Shown: one piece after another, positions 49,952 through 57,903 of the stretch
Layout: each line of letters begins with the position of its first letter
How positions within the stretch are numbered: the first letter of the stretch is position 1
From: Floridanema evergladense
GTDB taxonomy: Bacteria > Cyanobacteriota > Cyanobacteriia > Cyanobacteriales > Aerosakkonemataceae
DNA: 64,000 nucleotides
Direction: 5' to 3' (one strand)
Assembly: GCF_041929205.1 (NCBI RefSeq)
Contig: NZ_JBHFNT010000305.1
Position numbers and translations under genes: made by a program
The notes under the pieces: generated by a model
The model's input: the letters and a program-made list of their open reading frames with translations, nothing else
Told to the model about the DNA's origin: nothing
Databases searched by the model: none

Positions 49952-50338
49952 CTAACCTTCAACTTGGGCGCTATACTCCTCAGCAGTTAGTGCATCTTCT
50001 AGTTCGTCGGGGTCGTTCATGCGTACTTTAAGCAACCATCCATCGCCGTAGGGGTCGTCGGCTATTTGTTCTGGTGATTCGATTATTGCTTCGTTGCGTT
50101 CGACTACTGTTCCGGTAACGGGGGATTTGAGGTCTTCTACTGCTTTTACAGATTCAACTGTTCCGAAGGATTCTCCTTTAGTAACTATGTTGCCGACTTC
50201 TGGCAATTCTAGAAATACTATGTCACCTAATTGTTCTACGGCGAAGGCGCTAATACCGATCGTCGCAATTTCGTCATCAAGACGGACATATTCGTGGGTG
50301 TCGAGGTATTTCAGGTCATCGGGATATTCGAGGGACAT
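49952..50338 (-). CDS. gcvH: Glycine cleavage system H protein
   Basis: A 128-residue lipoyl carrier. The lipoylation site GTVESVKAVEDLKSPV (about residues 58-73) has the modified Lys in ESVKA. It moves the aminomethyl group from GcvP to GcvT. The family opening (YPDDLKYLDTHEYVRL) and length are normal. It lies between gcvP and the opposite-strand hydrolase, with gcvT further upstream, so the three gcv genes are near but not in one uninterrupted transcript. Confidence 0.96.
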   Translation of the reverse strand: MSLEYPDDLKYLDTHEYVRLDDEIATIGISAFAVEQLGDIVFLELPEVGNIVTKGESFGTVESVKAVEDLKSPVTGTVVERNEAIIESPEQIADDPYGDGWLLKVRMNDPDELEDALTAEEYSAQVEG

Positions 50339-50470
50339 TTAATTTCCTCACAGGTTAAAGAATTTAATGATTTTGCAGTTGCATTTTGGGCAGAACTGAC
50401 GGATCTTGGATCTTATCGGGTTATTTCCCCTGAAGGGTAATTTTATCAGGCTTATTGTTAGCTATTCATT

Positions 50471-51301
50471 ATGAATAAAAATTTTCTGAAAAAACTGATA
50501 ATAGGTGAGGTTTCTTTTTTGCGAATTATGCGATCGATCGTTTTTATCTATGCTTGTGTTGGCTTATATGCTTACTTTTTTAGCGATCGGATGATTTTTT
50601 TACCCCAACCATCTAGTTACCAAGATAACAATCAAATTCTCAAATTAACAACTAAAGATGGTGTAAAAATCTCAGCAGTTTACTTGCCTAATCCTCAAGC
50701 TAAGTTTACCATTCTCTACAGTCATGGAAATGCAGAAGATTTAGGTGAAATGTTACCGATACTGCGAGAATTGGGAAATCTGGGATTTTCGGTATTTGCT
50801 TATGATTATCGAGGATACGGTACGAGTCAGGGAAATCCCACCGAAAAAAATGCTTACAAAGATATTGATGCAGCTTATGATTATCTCACCCAAAAATTAG
50901 GCGTAAGTCCAGAAAAAATTATACTTTACGGTCGTTCTGTTGGTGGAGGGCCATCTGTAGATTTAGCGAGTCGGCAACCTATAGGAGGGTTAATTTTAGA
51001 AAACACTTTTGTGAGTACTTTTCGAGTAGTAACTCAAATCCCGCTGTTTCCGTTTGACAAGTTTAATAATATCCAAAAAATTAAAAAGGTACATTCTCCA
51101 GTGTTAGTAATGTATGGCAAAGCTGATAAAGTTATTCCATATTGGCACGGAAGAGAACTGTTTGCCACTGCCAATGAACCGAAGCGAGTTTTAGTTGTGG
51201 AAACTGCTGGACATAATGATTTTAAAGATGCAGCAGGTAAAGAATACGATCGCGTTTTGCAAGAGTTTACTAAATTAATTTCTCAGCATCAGTCAAAGTA
51301 A
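50471..51301 (+). CDS. Alpha/beta hydrolase with N-terminal membrane anchor
   Basis: A 276-residue serine hydrolase. It has an N-terminal hydrophobic helix (about residues 18-38), the oxyanion LYSHGNAEDLGE (about 81-92), the nucleophile elbow GRSVGGGP (Ser about 156), an acidic residue in YGKADKVIPYW (about 215-225) and His in TAGHNDF (about 247-253), so the triad is complete. The family (ABHD17/YfhR-like) includes esterases and lipases of unknown substrate. Its gene lies on the plus strand between gcvH and gcvT and has no obvious link to glycine metabolism. Confidence 0.88.
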   Translation: MNKNFLKKLIIGEVSFLRIMRSIVFIYACVGLYAYFFSDRMIFLPQPSSYQDNNQILKLTTKDGVKISAVYLPNPQAKFTILYSHGNAEDLGEMLPILRELGNLGFSVFAYDYRGYGTSQGNPTEKNAYKDIDAAYDYLTQKLGVSPEKIILYGRSVGGGPSVDLASRQPIGGLILENTFVSTFRVVTQIPLFPFDKFNNIQKIKKVHSPVLVMYGKADKVIPYWHGRELFATANEPKRVLVVETAGHNDFKDAAGKEYDRVLQEFTKLISQHQSK

Positions 51302-51354
51302 ATAACAGGGGACTGAGGACAAATATTTCGATACCAACCAAAAACTCTAAAAAA

Positions 51355-51510
51355 CATCTGCGTTCATCTGCGTTCATCTGCATTCATCTGCGTTCTAAAA
51401 AACCAAGACTTCGATACCCAACCAAAAATCCCAAATAACATCTGTTTTCATCTGTGGTAAAAGACAAGATTTATTTTTAACCGCCGATGAACGCAGATAA
51501 ACGCAGATAA
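51355..51510. repeat. Imperfect tandem repeat with TTCATCTGCG units
   Basis: About four TTCATCTGCG units (51358-51400), then relatives of the same word to about 51508, ending in GAACGCAGATAAACGCAG. This is the same repeat family as 2955-3112, mostly reverse-oriented. It sits in the spacer between the hydrolase stop and the gcvT stop. Confidence 0.85.
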
Positions 51511-52638
51511 TTACGCCTTATTGGGAGAACGATAGAAAGGCTTTTTCACTACTTTAGCTGGATAGAATTTGCCGCGAATTTCCACTTGTACTTCTTGACC
51601 AATTTTAGCTAAGTTTGTGGGTAGATAAGCGAGTGCGATCGCACATTCCAAAGTAGGCGACCAACTTCCACTTGTCACCTCTGCGATCGTTTCTCCTTCA
51701 TAGCTTATCGGATAACCTTGACGGGCAATATTACGCCCCTGCATTTGCAAACCTACTAGTTTTCTATCTACTCCCAATGCTTTTTGTTCCACCAATATCT
51801 TCCGACCAATAAACTCGCCCTTTCTGTCTAAATGTACTACCCAACCCAACCCAGCTTCTAAAGGTGTTGTACCTTCATTAATATCCTGTCCGTAAAGTGC
51901 CATTGCTGCTTCTAAACGCAAAGTATCTCTAGCACCTAATCCACAGGGAATCACACCTTCTGCTAATAAATTCCGCCACAATTCTACACCTGCATTTTGG
52001 TCTAACATCACTTCAAAACCATCTTCTCCAGTGTAGCCAGTCCGGGCAATAAAAACAGATTTTCCTAATATTGTACCTAAGCAATGACCGAAAGATTTAA
52101 TAGAGTTTAAATCTTCTTTGACAAATTTTTGCAAATGTGTAATTGCTTGCGATCCCTGTAATGCAATTAAAACTTTGTCTTGAGAAATATCCTGAAAATC
52201 TATTTCTGATTTTTCTAAATTACTTAACAACCAAGCTTTATCTTTTGGCGTAGTTGCAGCATTAACAATCATTACTCCCTGCTGAATTCCTGCTGCTTCA
52301 CCCTGATAATAAAAAATAATATCGTCAATGATTCCAGCTTTAGAATTTAATAAAACTGTATATTGAGCTTGACCTGGTTGTAAACTGCTTAAATCAGAAG
52401 GAACTAAATTTTGTAATTGGGAAATTAAATCTTTTCCCTGCATGGTAAATTTGCCCATGTGAGAAATATCAAACATTCCCGATGCAGTTCTGACTGCTTG
52501 ATGTTCTTGCGCTATCCCTCTGAATTGAACAGGCATTTCCCAACCGGAAAATTCCGTAAATTTAGCTTTCGATTCTACAGCTACATCAAATAAAGGAGTG
52601 CGATAAATACTAGCGGTTGTTGTTGATTGATTACTCAT
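51511..52638 (-). CDS. gcvT: Glycine cleavage system T protein (aminomethyltransferase)
   Basis: A 375-residue tetrahydrofolate-dependent aminomethyltransferase that transfers the methylene unit to THF and releases ammonia. The opening (TPLFDVAVESKAKFTEFSGWEMPVQF), ISHMGKFTMQG (about residues 59-69) and RTGYTGEDGFEVML (about 200-213) are the family blocks. Length fits. No glycine-riboswitch fold was recognised in the 130-base spacer upstream. It is separated from gcvH-gcvP by an opposite-strand hydrolase, an uncommon arrangement. Confidence 0.95.
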   Translation of the reverse strand: MSNQSTTTASIYRTPLFDVAVESKAKFTEFSGWEMPVQFRGIAQEHQAVRTASGMFDISHMGKFTMQGKDLISQLQNLVPSDLSSLQPGQAQYTVLLNSKAGIIDDIIFYYQGEAAGIQQGVMIVNAATTPKDKAWLLSNLEKSEIDFQDISQDKVLIALQGSQAITHLQKFVKEDLNSIKSFGHCLGTILGKSVFIARTGYTGEDGFEVMLDQNAGVELWRNLLAEGVIPCGLGARDTLRLEAAMALYGQDINEGTTPLEAGLGWVVHLDRKGEFIGRKILVEQKALGVDRKLVGLQMQGRNIARQGYPISYEGETIAEVTSGSWSPTLECAIALAYLPTNLAKIGQEVQVEIRGKFYPAKVVKKPFYRSPNKA

Positions 52639-52771
52639 TTTAAAATTTACTTTTTAGTAAGAAGTGTGTGAGAAGGAAAACTTATAAGTTATGATTTGAA
52701 AGTAAAATCCACAACTCATAAGTTATTTTGAGACAGCAGAATTAACAATTTTTTTCTGCTAAATTTTGTGG

Positions 52772-53125
52772 TTATTTGGTGACGAACTCTTCAGCAACTT
52801 TATCAGTTTTTGCTGCCATAATAAAATCATTAATGTGCAGTCCGCCGATCGAATGCGTCCACCAACTAACTGTTACTTTACCCCATTCTGTGAGTAAAGC
52901 TGGGTGATGTCCAGCTTTTTCTGCTTTGTCACCTACTTTATTAGTGAAAGATAAAGCTGTCATAAAATCGTGAAATTTGTAAACTCGCTTTAGACGTGCT
53001 TCACCTTCTTCTTCAACAATTTCCCAATCAGGAATTTGCGGTTTAAGTTGAGCAATTTCTGTATCGCTTATCCGAGGTGAATTATCTTCACAAGCAACAC
53101 AAATTTTTTCTGCTAACTGTTCCAT
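52772..53125 (-). CDS. 4a-hydroxytetrahydrobiopterin dehydratase (pterin carbinolamine dehydratase)
   Basis: A 117-residue PCD/DCoH protein. The active site GHHPALLTEW (about residues 71-80) with the paired His is intact, and the C-terminal HSIGGLHINDFIMA (about 90-103) is typical. It recycles pterin cofactor, and cyanobacterial members may also stabilise other complexes. It lies upstream of gcvT on the same strand, so co-expression with one-carbon genes is possible. The cofactor of a nearby hydroxylase is not encoded in this window. Confidence 0.9.
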   Translation of the reverse strand: MEQLAEKICVACEDNSPRISDTEIAQLKPQIPDWEIVEEEGEARLKRVYKFHDFMTALSFTNKVGDKAEKAGHHPALLTEWGKVTVSWWTHSIGGLHINDFIMAAKTDKVAEEFVTK

Positions 53126-53311
53126 TGTTGTTTGCCCCTAGTTTCAGTTTTGGCACGTTTAGTTAAAACCTATCTCTTTTTACTTTACCACAATTGGTTA
53201 CTCCACTGAATTGAATGGCTAAATTTTGTCTTTTTTTAACCTAATAGTTATTAGACTTTTTGCCTGCGCCTTAAAGAGTTTGGTGCTGCAATTTGAGGTG
53301 CGATCGCATAA

Positions 53312-54022
53312 TCACAACGTATCAGGATCTATTCCTTTTTCCCTCAATTTAGCAAGTAAATTTTCCCTGAGTTGTCGTTCTTGTTCCCTGAGTTGTCGTT
53401 CTTGTTCTAAAAGTTCTTGGGAATGGGAAAATCGATTTCCTTCGCTATCATACCAATACAACCATTCTCTCCTCCATCCTTCATAAGTTCCGATTTCTCT
53501 TCCTATTCCTAAACCAATTTCTGGCATCCAAACTGGTTCGCCTGATAATCTTTGATAAACGCCATTTACTAACTTATGTACTTCAAAAGCATCACCATGC
53601 CGACTATGATAACGACCAGAATCGTAAATTACATAATACAAAACTCCTAATTCAGCATAATCCATTTTTTTCTGGTTGTACTCGCCTCTGTAAGTATTTG
53701 AAACTACTTCTAAGACTAAGATTGGTGCTACTTCGTTTTCTCGTTTTAGGATATAACTTAAACGTCCATTTTTTCCCGAAAACCGCTCTACTCCTAAACT
53801 GAGAAAACCATCAGGTACAATTGCAGGTCGATCGCTTGCATAGTAAATTGCCATATCTACACCAAAAAACCAATCTTGTCGATTAGACCAAATTAAACAC
53901 AATATTGATAACAGTAAATTTGGTACTAAATTTTGTAGTTCGTTGTCCACTGGAGTTTCGTCAGATTCAAGAAAAAACTCGGTTTCTAATGATTCAGATG
54001 ACAATGGATTATACTGTACCAT
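53312..54022 (-). CDS. Uma2 family endonuclease-fold protein (DUF820)
   Basis: A 236-residue protein of the PD-(D/E)XK superfamily, very expanded in cyanobacteria. The core is visible: VPDGFLSLG (the PD element, about residues 73-81), ILVLEVVSNTYRGEYNQKKMDYAELGVLYYVIYD (E-x-V variant of the E-x-K element, about 104-137). The C terminus has LREQERQLREQERQLREN, an in-frame repeat that forms a coiled tail (about 205-222). The biological role is unproven, and many lie in repeat-rich or defence contexts. It is the leftmost gene of the defence-like group here. Confidence 0.85.
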   Translation of the reverse strand: MVQYNPLSSESLETEFFLESDETPVDNELQNLVPNLLLSILCLIWSNRQDWFFGVDMAIYYASDRPAIVPDGFLSLGVERFSGKNGRLSYILKRENEVAPILVLEVVSNTYRGEYNQKKMDYAELGVLYYVIYDSGRYHSRHGDAFEVHKLVNGVYQRLSGEPVWMPEIGLGIGREIGTYEGWRREWLYWYDSEGNRFSHSQELLEQERQLREQERQLRENLLAKLREKGIDPDTL

Positions 54023-54241
54023 GATTCTTCCTTTTAGTGAGTGTCTCTATTTCCTTTGACATTAAATCTGTGGAGGCTATTCTAGCAAAAATAGGCGATC
54101 GCAATTCTAACTCTGTTGGCAAGTGCGATCGTAATTACAGTTTCATTAATTCCAACAGTAACTGTATTGGAAGGATGAAGCGATCGCTAAATTCGACTTT
54201 TTGCATTTAAGATAGATACTAGACTAAAAAAATAAAAGACT

Positions 54242-54460
54242 ATGTTTAAGAACTCACCAGTTATTAGTACGTCTCCTGAAATTATGGGTGGGACTCCAGT
54301 TTTTGCTAACACAAGAGTTCCGGTGCAAACACTCTTTGATTATTTGAAAGCAGGAGAGTCAATAGATGATTTCCTTGATGGATTTCCGACAGTAACTAGA
54401 GAGCAAGTTATCGAATTACTAGAAGAGGTTGGAAAACAACTTGTTACTATAGTGGCATAG
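54242..54460 (+). CDS. DUF433 antitoxin-type DNA-binding protein
   Basis: A 72-residue protein with the DUF433 pattern: INTSPEIMGGTPVFANTRVPV-like opening (here ISTSPEIMGGTPVFANTRVP), TLFDYLKAGESIDDFLDGFPTVTREQV (helix-turn-helix like). DUF433 proteins usually precede DUF5615 genes and act as the antitoxin and autoregulator. The stop is 1 base before the next start, so the pair is translationally coupled. No operator was recognised upstream, although a repressor site is expected in the 220-base spacer. Confidence 0.85.
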   Translation: MFKNSPVISTSPEIMGGTPVFANTRVPVQTLFDYLKAGESIDDFLDGFPTVTREQVIELLEEVGKQLVTIVA

Positions 54461-54461
54461 C

Positions 54462-54782
54462 ATGAAACTTCTTCTAGATGAGTGCATCGATCGCAAACTT
54501 GCTAGAGAATTTATAGGCTACGAGGTAAAAACAGTTCCGCAGATGGGATGGGCGGGAACAAAAAATGGACAACTTCTTACTCTCGCAGAGGTAGAATTTG
54601 ATGTTTTTATTACAGTTGACCGTAATCTGTCATTTCAGCAAAATTTGCCAGAATTTGACATAGCAGTAATTGTTTTGCAAGCATCATCTAACCGCTTGGC
54701 GGATCTGAAGCCTCTGATACCAAAGGTTTTAGCGATTTTGTCTACAGCAATTAAGGGACAAGCTACAGTCATCAGCACATAA
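54462..54782 (+). CDS. DUF5615 PIN-like toxin
   Basis: A 106-residue PIN-like protein (Mut7-C type). It has LLLDECIDRKLARE (about residues 3-16), with conserved acidic Asp-Glu, GTKNGQLLTLAEVEFDVFITVDRNLSFQQN (about 31-60), with a second acidic pair, and a C-terminal LADLKPLIPKVLAIL. It is predicted to be a ribonuclease toxin neutralised by the DUF433 protein. The gene sits 1 base after the antitoxin. RNase activity is inferred from the fold. Confidence 0.85.
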   Translation: MKLLLDECIDRKLAREFIGYEVKTVPQMGWAGTKNGQLLTLAEVEFDVFITVDRNLSFQQNLPEFDIAVIVLQASSNRLADLKPLIPKVLAILSTAIKGQATVIST

Positions 54783-54956
54783 AGGTAGAAGTGAGCATTG
54801 TCTACCTTACTGCTAGCTGTTTTATTTTATGCGATCGCAATTTTAGCTTGGTTGGTGAGTGCGATCACTATTTTTTTTATAATGCCCCATTACTAGTATG
54901 CTCAGAAGCGGTTACAATCAAAGTCATAAAGCTTTTGACTATAAGATCCCAGAATT

Positions 54957-56318
54957 ATGCGGATAAAACAAATTTCTGTCAGTGGCTTATTTGGAATTTT
55001 TGATCATGTAATTCCCTTGAATATCGATGAGCGGATCACAATTATTCATGGGCCAAATGGCTTTGGAAAAACAGCAGTATTGAGGTTGCTGAATGGGTTG
55101 TTTAACTCCCGATATTCAGAATTGAAAGCTATTCCTTTTAGTAATTTTCGAGTAGATTTTGATGATGATAGTAGTATTGAAATAACCAAAAATATTAATC
55201 ATTTAGAAAACGCAGAAAAATCAAACAATATAATAAATTTTAATTTCTACAAACCTAACTCAGAGACAGTCTGTTTTACACTAGAGAACATAAAAATATC
55301 TCTTGGTATAGACTTTCCGATTGAAATTTTGGAAGAGACAATACCTGGACTTCGCCAGGTAGCTCCTAAAATATGGCGGTACGTTCCTACTGGAGAAACT
55401 CTTTCTTTAGAAGAGGTTTTAGAGCGCTTTGAAAATTTATTGCCCTTTGAAGTAAAGTCCCGAGAAGATTCTGAGTGGTTAAGACAATTAAAAAGTAACA
55501 TTCATGTTCGTCTCATAGAATCGCAACGTTTACTAAACTTAGTTCCTAATCGTTCGTCCAGAATGAATTATGGGACACCTTCAATGTTGCCAACTGTGTC
55601 TGCCTATTCTGATGAACTGGCAAAGTTCATGCGAGATAAATTCACTGAATACGGTACAACATCACAATCGCTTGATAGAACATTTCCCGTTAGGGTGGTA
55701 AAGCAACAGTCATCACCAGATTTAACAGAAGAACAGCTTCGCGATCAATTAAATCAACTTGAAGAAACGCGCTCTCGTCTTGTAGCTGTAGGTTTATTGA
55801 ATAAGGATGAAAACTCAGACTTTCAAATTCAAGCTGAAGCGATAGATGAAAATACCAAAAATATCTTGTCAGTATATGTTGATGATGTAGAAAAGAAATT
55901 GAGCGTTTTCAACGACATAGCAAACAAAATCGATTTACTAAAGAGAATTATTAATAACAAATTCTCCTATTCCTACAAACAAATTAACTTTAATAAAGAA
56001 AAGGGATTCGTTTTTACAGCACGTTATGATCCTTCTTCAACTGATTCAAAAACCCTTTCACCAGCAGATTTATCATCTGGTGAACAGCATGAATTAGTTC
56101 TGCTCTACGAACTATTATTTAAAGTTAAACCTGGCTCTCTAGTATTGATTGATGAACCGGAATTATCTCTTCATGTGGGATGGCAGGTTCAGTTTTTAAA
56201 GGATTTGCAAGAAATTACAAAGCTGGCAGATTTAGATATTTTAATGGCTACTCATTCACCAGATATTATTCAAGATCGTTGGGATTTGACGGTTGAATTG
56301 AAAAGGCCAGAATCGTGA
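54957..56318 (+). CDS. AAA family ATPase, AriA-like component of a PARIS-type system
   Basis: A 453-residue ABC/SMC-type ATPase. It has Walker A GPNGFGKT (32-39), a coiled insertion (about 240-320 with long Gln/Glu helices), the ABC signature DLSSGEQ (about 371-377), Walker B VLIDEPELSLH (about 396-406) and the switch His in MATHSPDII (about 428-436). In PARIS, AriA senses a phage anti-restriction protein and holds AriB until triggered. The 4-base overlap with the DUF4435 gene supports a two-gene unit. Similar ATPases also occur in OLD/Gabija-like and other systems, so the assignment rests on the partner gene. Confidence 0.75.
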   Translation: MRIKQISVSGLFGIFDHVIPLNIDERITIIHGPNGFGKTAVLRLLNGLFNSRYSELKAIPFSNFRVDFDDDSSIEITKNINHLENAEKSNNIINFNFYKPNSETVCFTLENIKISLGIDFPIEILEETIPGLRQVAPKIWRYVPTGETLSLEEVLERFENLLPFEVKSREDSEWLRQLKSNIHVRLIESQRLLNLVPNRSSRMNYGTPSMLPTVSAYSDELAKFMRDKFTEYGTTSQSLDRTFPVRVVKQQSSPDLTEEQLRDQLNQLEETRSRLVAVGLLNKDENSDFQIQAEAIDENTKNILSVYVDDVEKKLSVFNDIANKIDLLKRIINNKFSYSYKQINFNKEKGFVFTARYDPSSTDSKTLSPADLSSGEQHELVLLYELLFKVKPGSLVLIDEPELSLHVGWQVQFLKDLQEITKLADLDILMATHSPDIIQDRWDLTVELKRPES

Positions 56319-57181
56319 GAGAATTTCTTACAGTTGACCGTGTTGCTAACCAAATTCGATTACGACGCAGCACTTATTCTGGGACTTTTTTATTGGTAGA
56401 AGGTGGTTCTGATAAAATTTTTTATGAACGCTTTGTTGACAAGTTAGCTTGTGAATTAGTCATTACTGCGGGAAAACCATCTAGTAAGCTGCGTGCGATC
56501 GCCATTTTGCAAATTTTAGAGCAATCAAATTTTCTGGGAGTTTTGGCTATTGTTGATGCAGATTTCGATCGCCTTGAAACAGCACTAAATAGCATTCCTA
56601 ATCTATTTCTTACTGATAGCCACGACCTCGAAACTATGTTGATTAAATCCTCAGCCTTTAACAAAGTAGTCGCTGAGTTTGGCTCAGAAGAAAAAATTAC
56701 GCAGTTTAATCAAGACATAAGAGCAGTATTATTAAAAAGTGGAATGTTGGTAGGTTATCTGCGTTGGATCTCTCAAGGTGATGGGTTAAATTTGACTTTT
56801 GATGGCATTGGATTCAGCAAGTTTGTCAATGAAAAAAGCCTAATAATTGATGCGATCAATCTAATTCAAGAAGTTAAAAATAAATCCCAAGATTACTCTT
56901 TGAAAAATGAAGACCTGCAACAGCGGTTAATCAGCCGAAAAAACGATAGCCACGATCCCTGGCAAGTCTGCTGTGGTCATGATTTGGTAGAAATCTTATC
57001 CTTTGGCTTACGTAAAACTATTGGCTCAAACAAAGCTAGTGATGTTGAGCCGGACTGTCTGGAGCGTAGTTTGCGGCTTGCTTACGAAGACGCTTACTTT
57101 CGTGAGACGCATCTCTACTCGGACATTCGCAAATGGGAAAGTAATAATCAGCCTTTTCAGGTTTTGCGGAGTGAGTTATAA
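56315..57181 (+). CDS. DUF4435 TOPRIM-like effector, AriB-like
   Basis: A 288-residue protein. LLVEGGSDKIFYERF (26-40) has the TOPRIM-type Glu29, and LAIVDADFDRLE (77-88) has the DxD (81/83) plus D85, so the metal-binding acidic set is complete. DUF4435 is the effector class of PARIS, where AriB is a toxic nuclease (reported against tRNA). It begins with GTG overlapping the AriA stop by 4 bases. The C-terminal half has no named motif. It follows AriA and is separated by 240 bases from the next gene. PARIS identity is inferred from domain pairing, not tested. Confidence 0.75.
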   Translation: MREFLTVDRVANQIRLRRSTYSGTFLLVEGGSDKIFYERFVDKLACELVITAGKPSSKLRAIAILQILEQSNFLGVLAIVDADFDRLETALNSIPNLFLTDSHDLETMLIKSSAFNKVVAEFGSEEKITQFNQDIRAVLLKSGMLVGYLRWISQGDGLNLTFDGIGFSKFVNEKSLIIDAINLIQEVKNKSQDYSLKNEDLQQRLISRKNDSHDPWQVCCGHDLVEILSFGLRKTIGSNKASDVEPDCLERSLRLAYEDAYFRETHLYSDIRKWESNNQPFQVLRSEL

Positions 57182-57420
57182 GTGTGGCAAATTGTAAATT
57201 TTCTTTAACAACACCTATTTTTAGGGCAAATCGTAAAATACGATACAGAATATAGACAAAAAAGTTTTTCTCGCCTGTCTTAAACAAGGAATTAGAGAAA
57301 CTAGCTTCAAATCGCACCTGATTTTGGAGATGACTTAGGTATTGATTGATTCTTTAATTCTTTAACCTTCTCACAATAGTTTGAAGGCAGGCTTTTGATG
57401 GATAAAAATCGGAGGTAAAA

Positions 57421-57690
57421 ATGAATCCAATCGCAGAAATATTACTCGAACAAGTGTCTCATGCTCGAAAGTTGGGACAACGAATTTTGGCGGTAAGTGG
57501 CTTAGACGATGATGGGGTAATTTATGCCTTTGCTACTTCAGATACACTGGTAATTAATTGTAGTGATTATCAAACAACTTGGCGGCTTGAGGAAGAACAG
57601 TTAAAGTTACGGATGGCGATCGCTAAATTAAAATACTCTATTAAAACAATTGCGATCGAAAAATCTGGAAAAACTTTATATTTTTGGTAA
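57421..57690 (+). CDS. Small conserved-looking protein of unknown function
   Basis: An 89-residue soluble protein with no domain I recognise. It has SGLDDDGVIYAFATSDTLVI (about residues 25-44) and a C terminus ending in KSGKTLYFW. There is a strong RBS (GGAGGT, spacing about 6), which supports translation. It follows the AAA/DUF4435 pair by 240 bases on the same strand and could belong to the island, but the region between them contains no clear link. Confidence 0.6.
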   Translation: MNPIAEILLEQVSHARKLGQRILAVSGLDDDGVIYAFATSDTLVINCSDYQTTWRLEEEQLKLRMAIAKLKYSIKTIAIEKSGKTLYFW

Positions 57691-57815
57691 ATTTACCTAT
57701 AAAAATACCTATAAAAAAGCTGTAGAGACGTTTGATGAAACGTCTCTACCACTGCATTAAACAATATGAGCTAAAACTCGCTGTTAGGCTAATTGTTGCT
57801 AGAATTTATGTTTTT
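57690..57815. pseudogene. Decayed copy of the 3' end of the MQO/LhgO-type gene
   Basis: The segment is very similar to 57838-57965, which includes the end of the oxidoreductase gene. In the matching minus-strand frame, the copy reads KHKF, stop, QQLA, stop, QRVLAHIV, against KQKFEQELAEQRVLAHIG in the intact gene. It shows a partial duplication of the gene tail with its palindrome, then decay. Confidence 0.75.
57722..57749. repeat. Palindromic repeat (GTAGAGACGTTT arms), first copy
   Basis: A 12-bp perfect stem with a 4-base GATG loop. Part of the duplicated segment; the sister copy at 57870-57895 has a perfect TTCA|TGAA centre. Confidence 0.85.
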
Positions 57816-57869
57816 AAAAAATTTATATTTTTTTTAAATTTACATATAAAAATACCTATAAAAAAGCTT

Positions 57870-57895
57870 TAGAGACGTTTCATGAAACGTCTCTA
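57870..57895. repeat. Perfect 26-bp palindrome (TAGAGACGTTTCA arm), second copy
   Basis: TAGAGACGTTTCA pairs exactly with 57883-57895. It sits 8 bases past the oxidoreductase stop on the minus strand, so it may also act as that gene's terminator. Confidence 0.9.
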
Positions 57896-57903
57896 CCACT
57901 GCA

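Noticed and set aside
52639..52771. Possible glycine riboswitch upstream of gcvT
   Set aside because: The spacer is AT-rich with an AACTTATAAGTTAT-type repeat and does not show the conserved riboswitch core that I would expect.
54242..54782. Reading the DUF433/DUF5615 pair as part of the PARIS-like system
   Set aside because: It is a complete toxin-antitoxin unit of its own, separated by about 170 bases from the ATPase gene; the link is only proximity.
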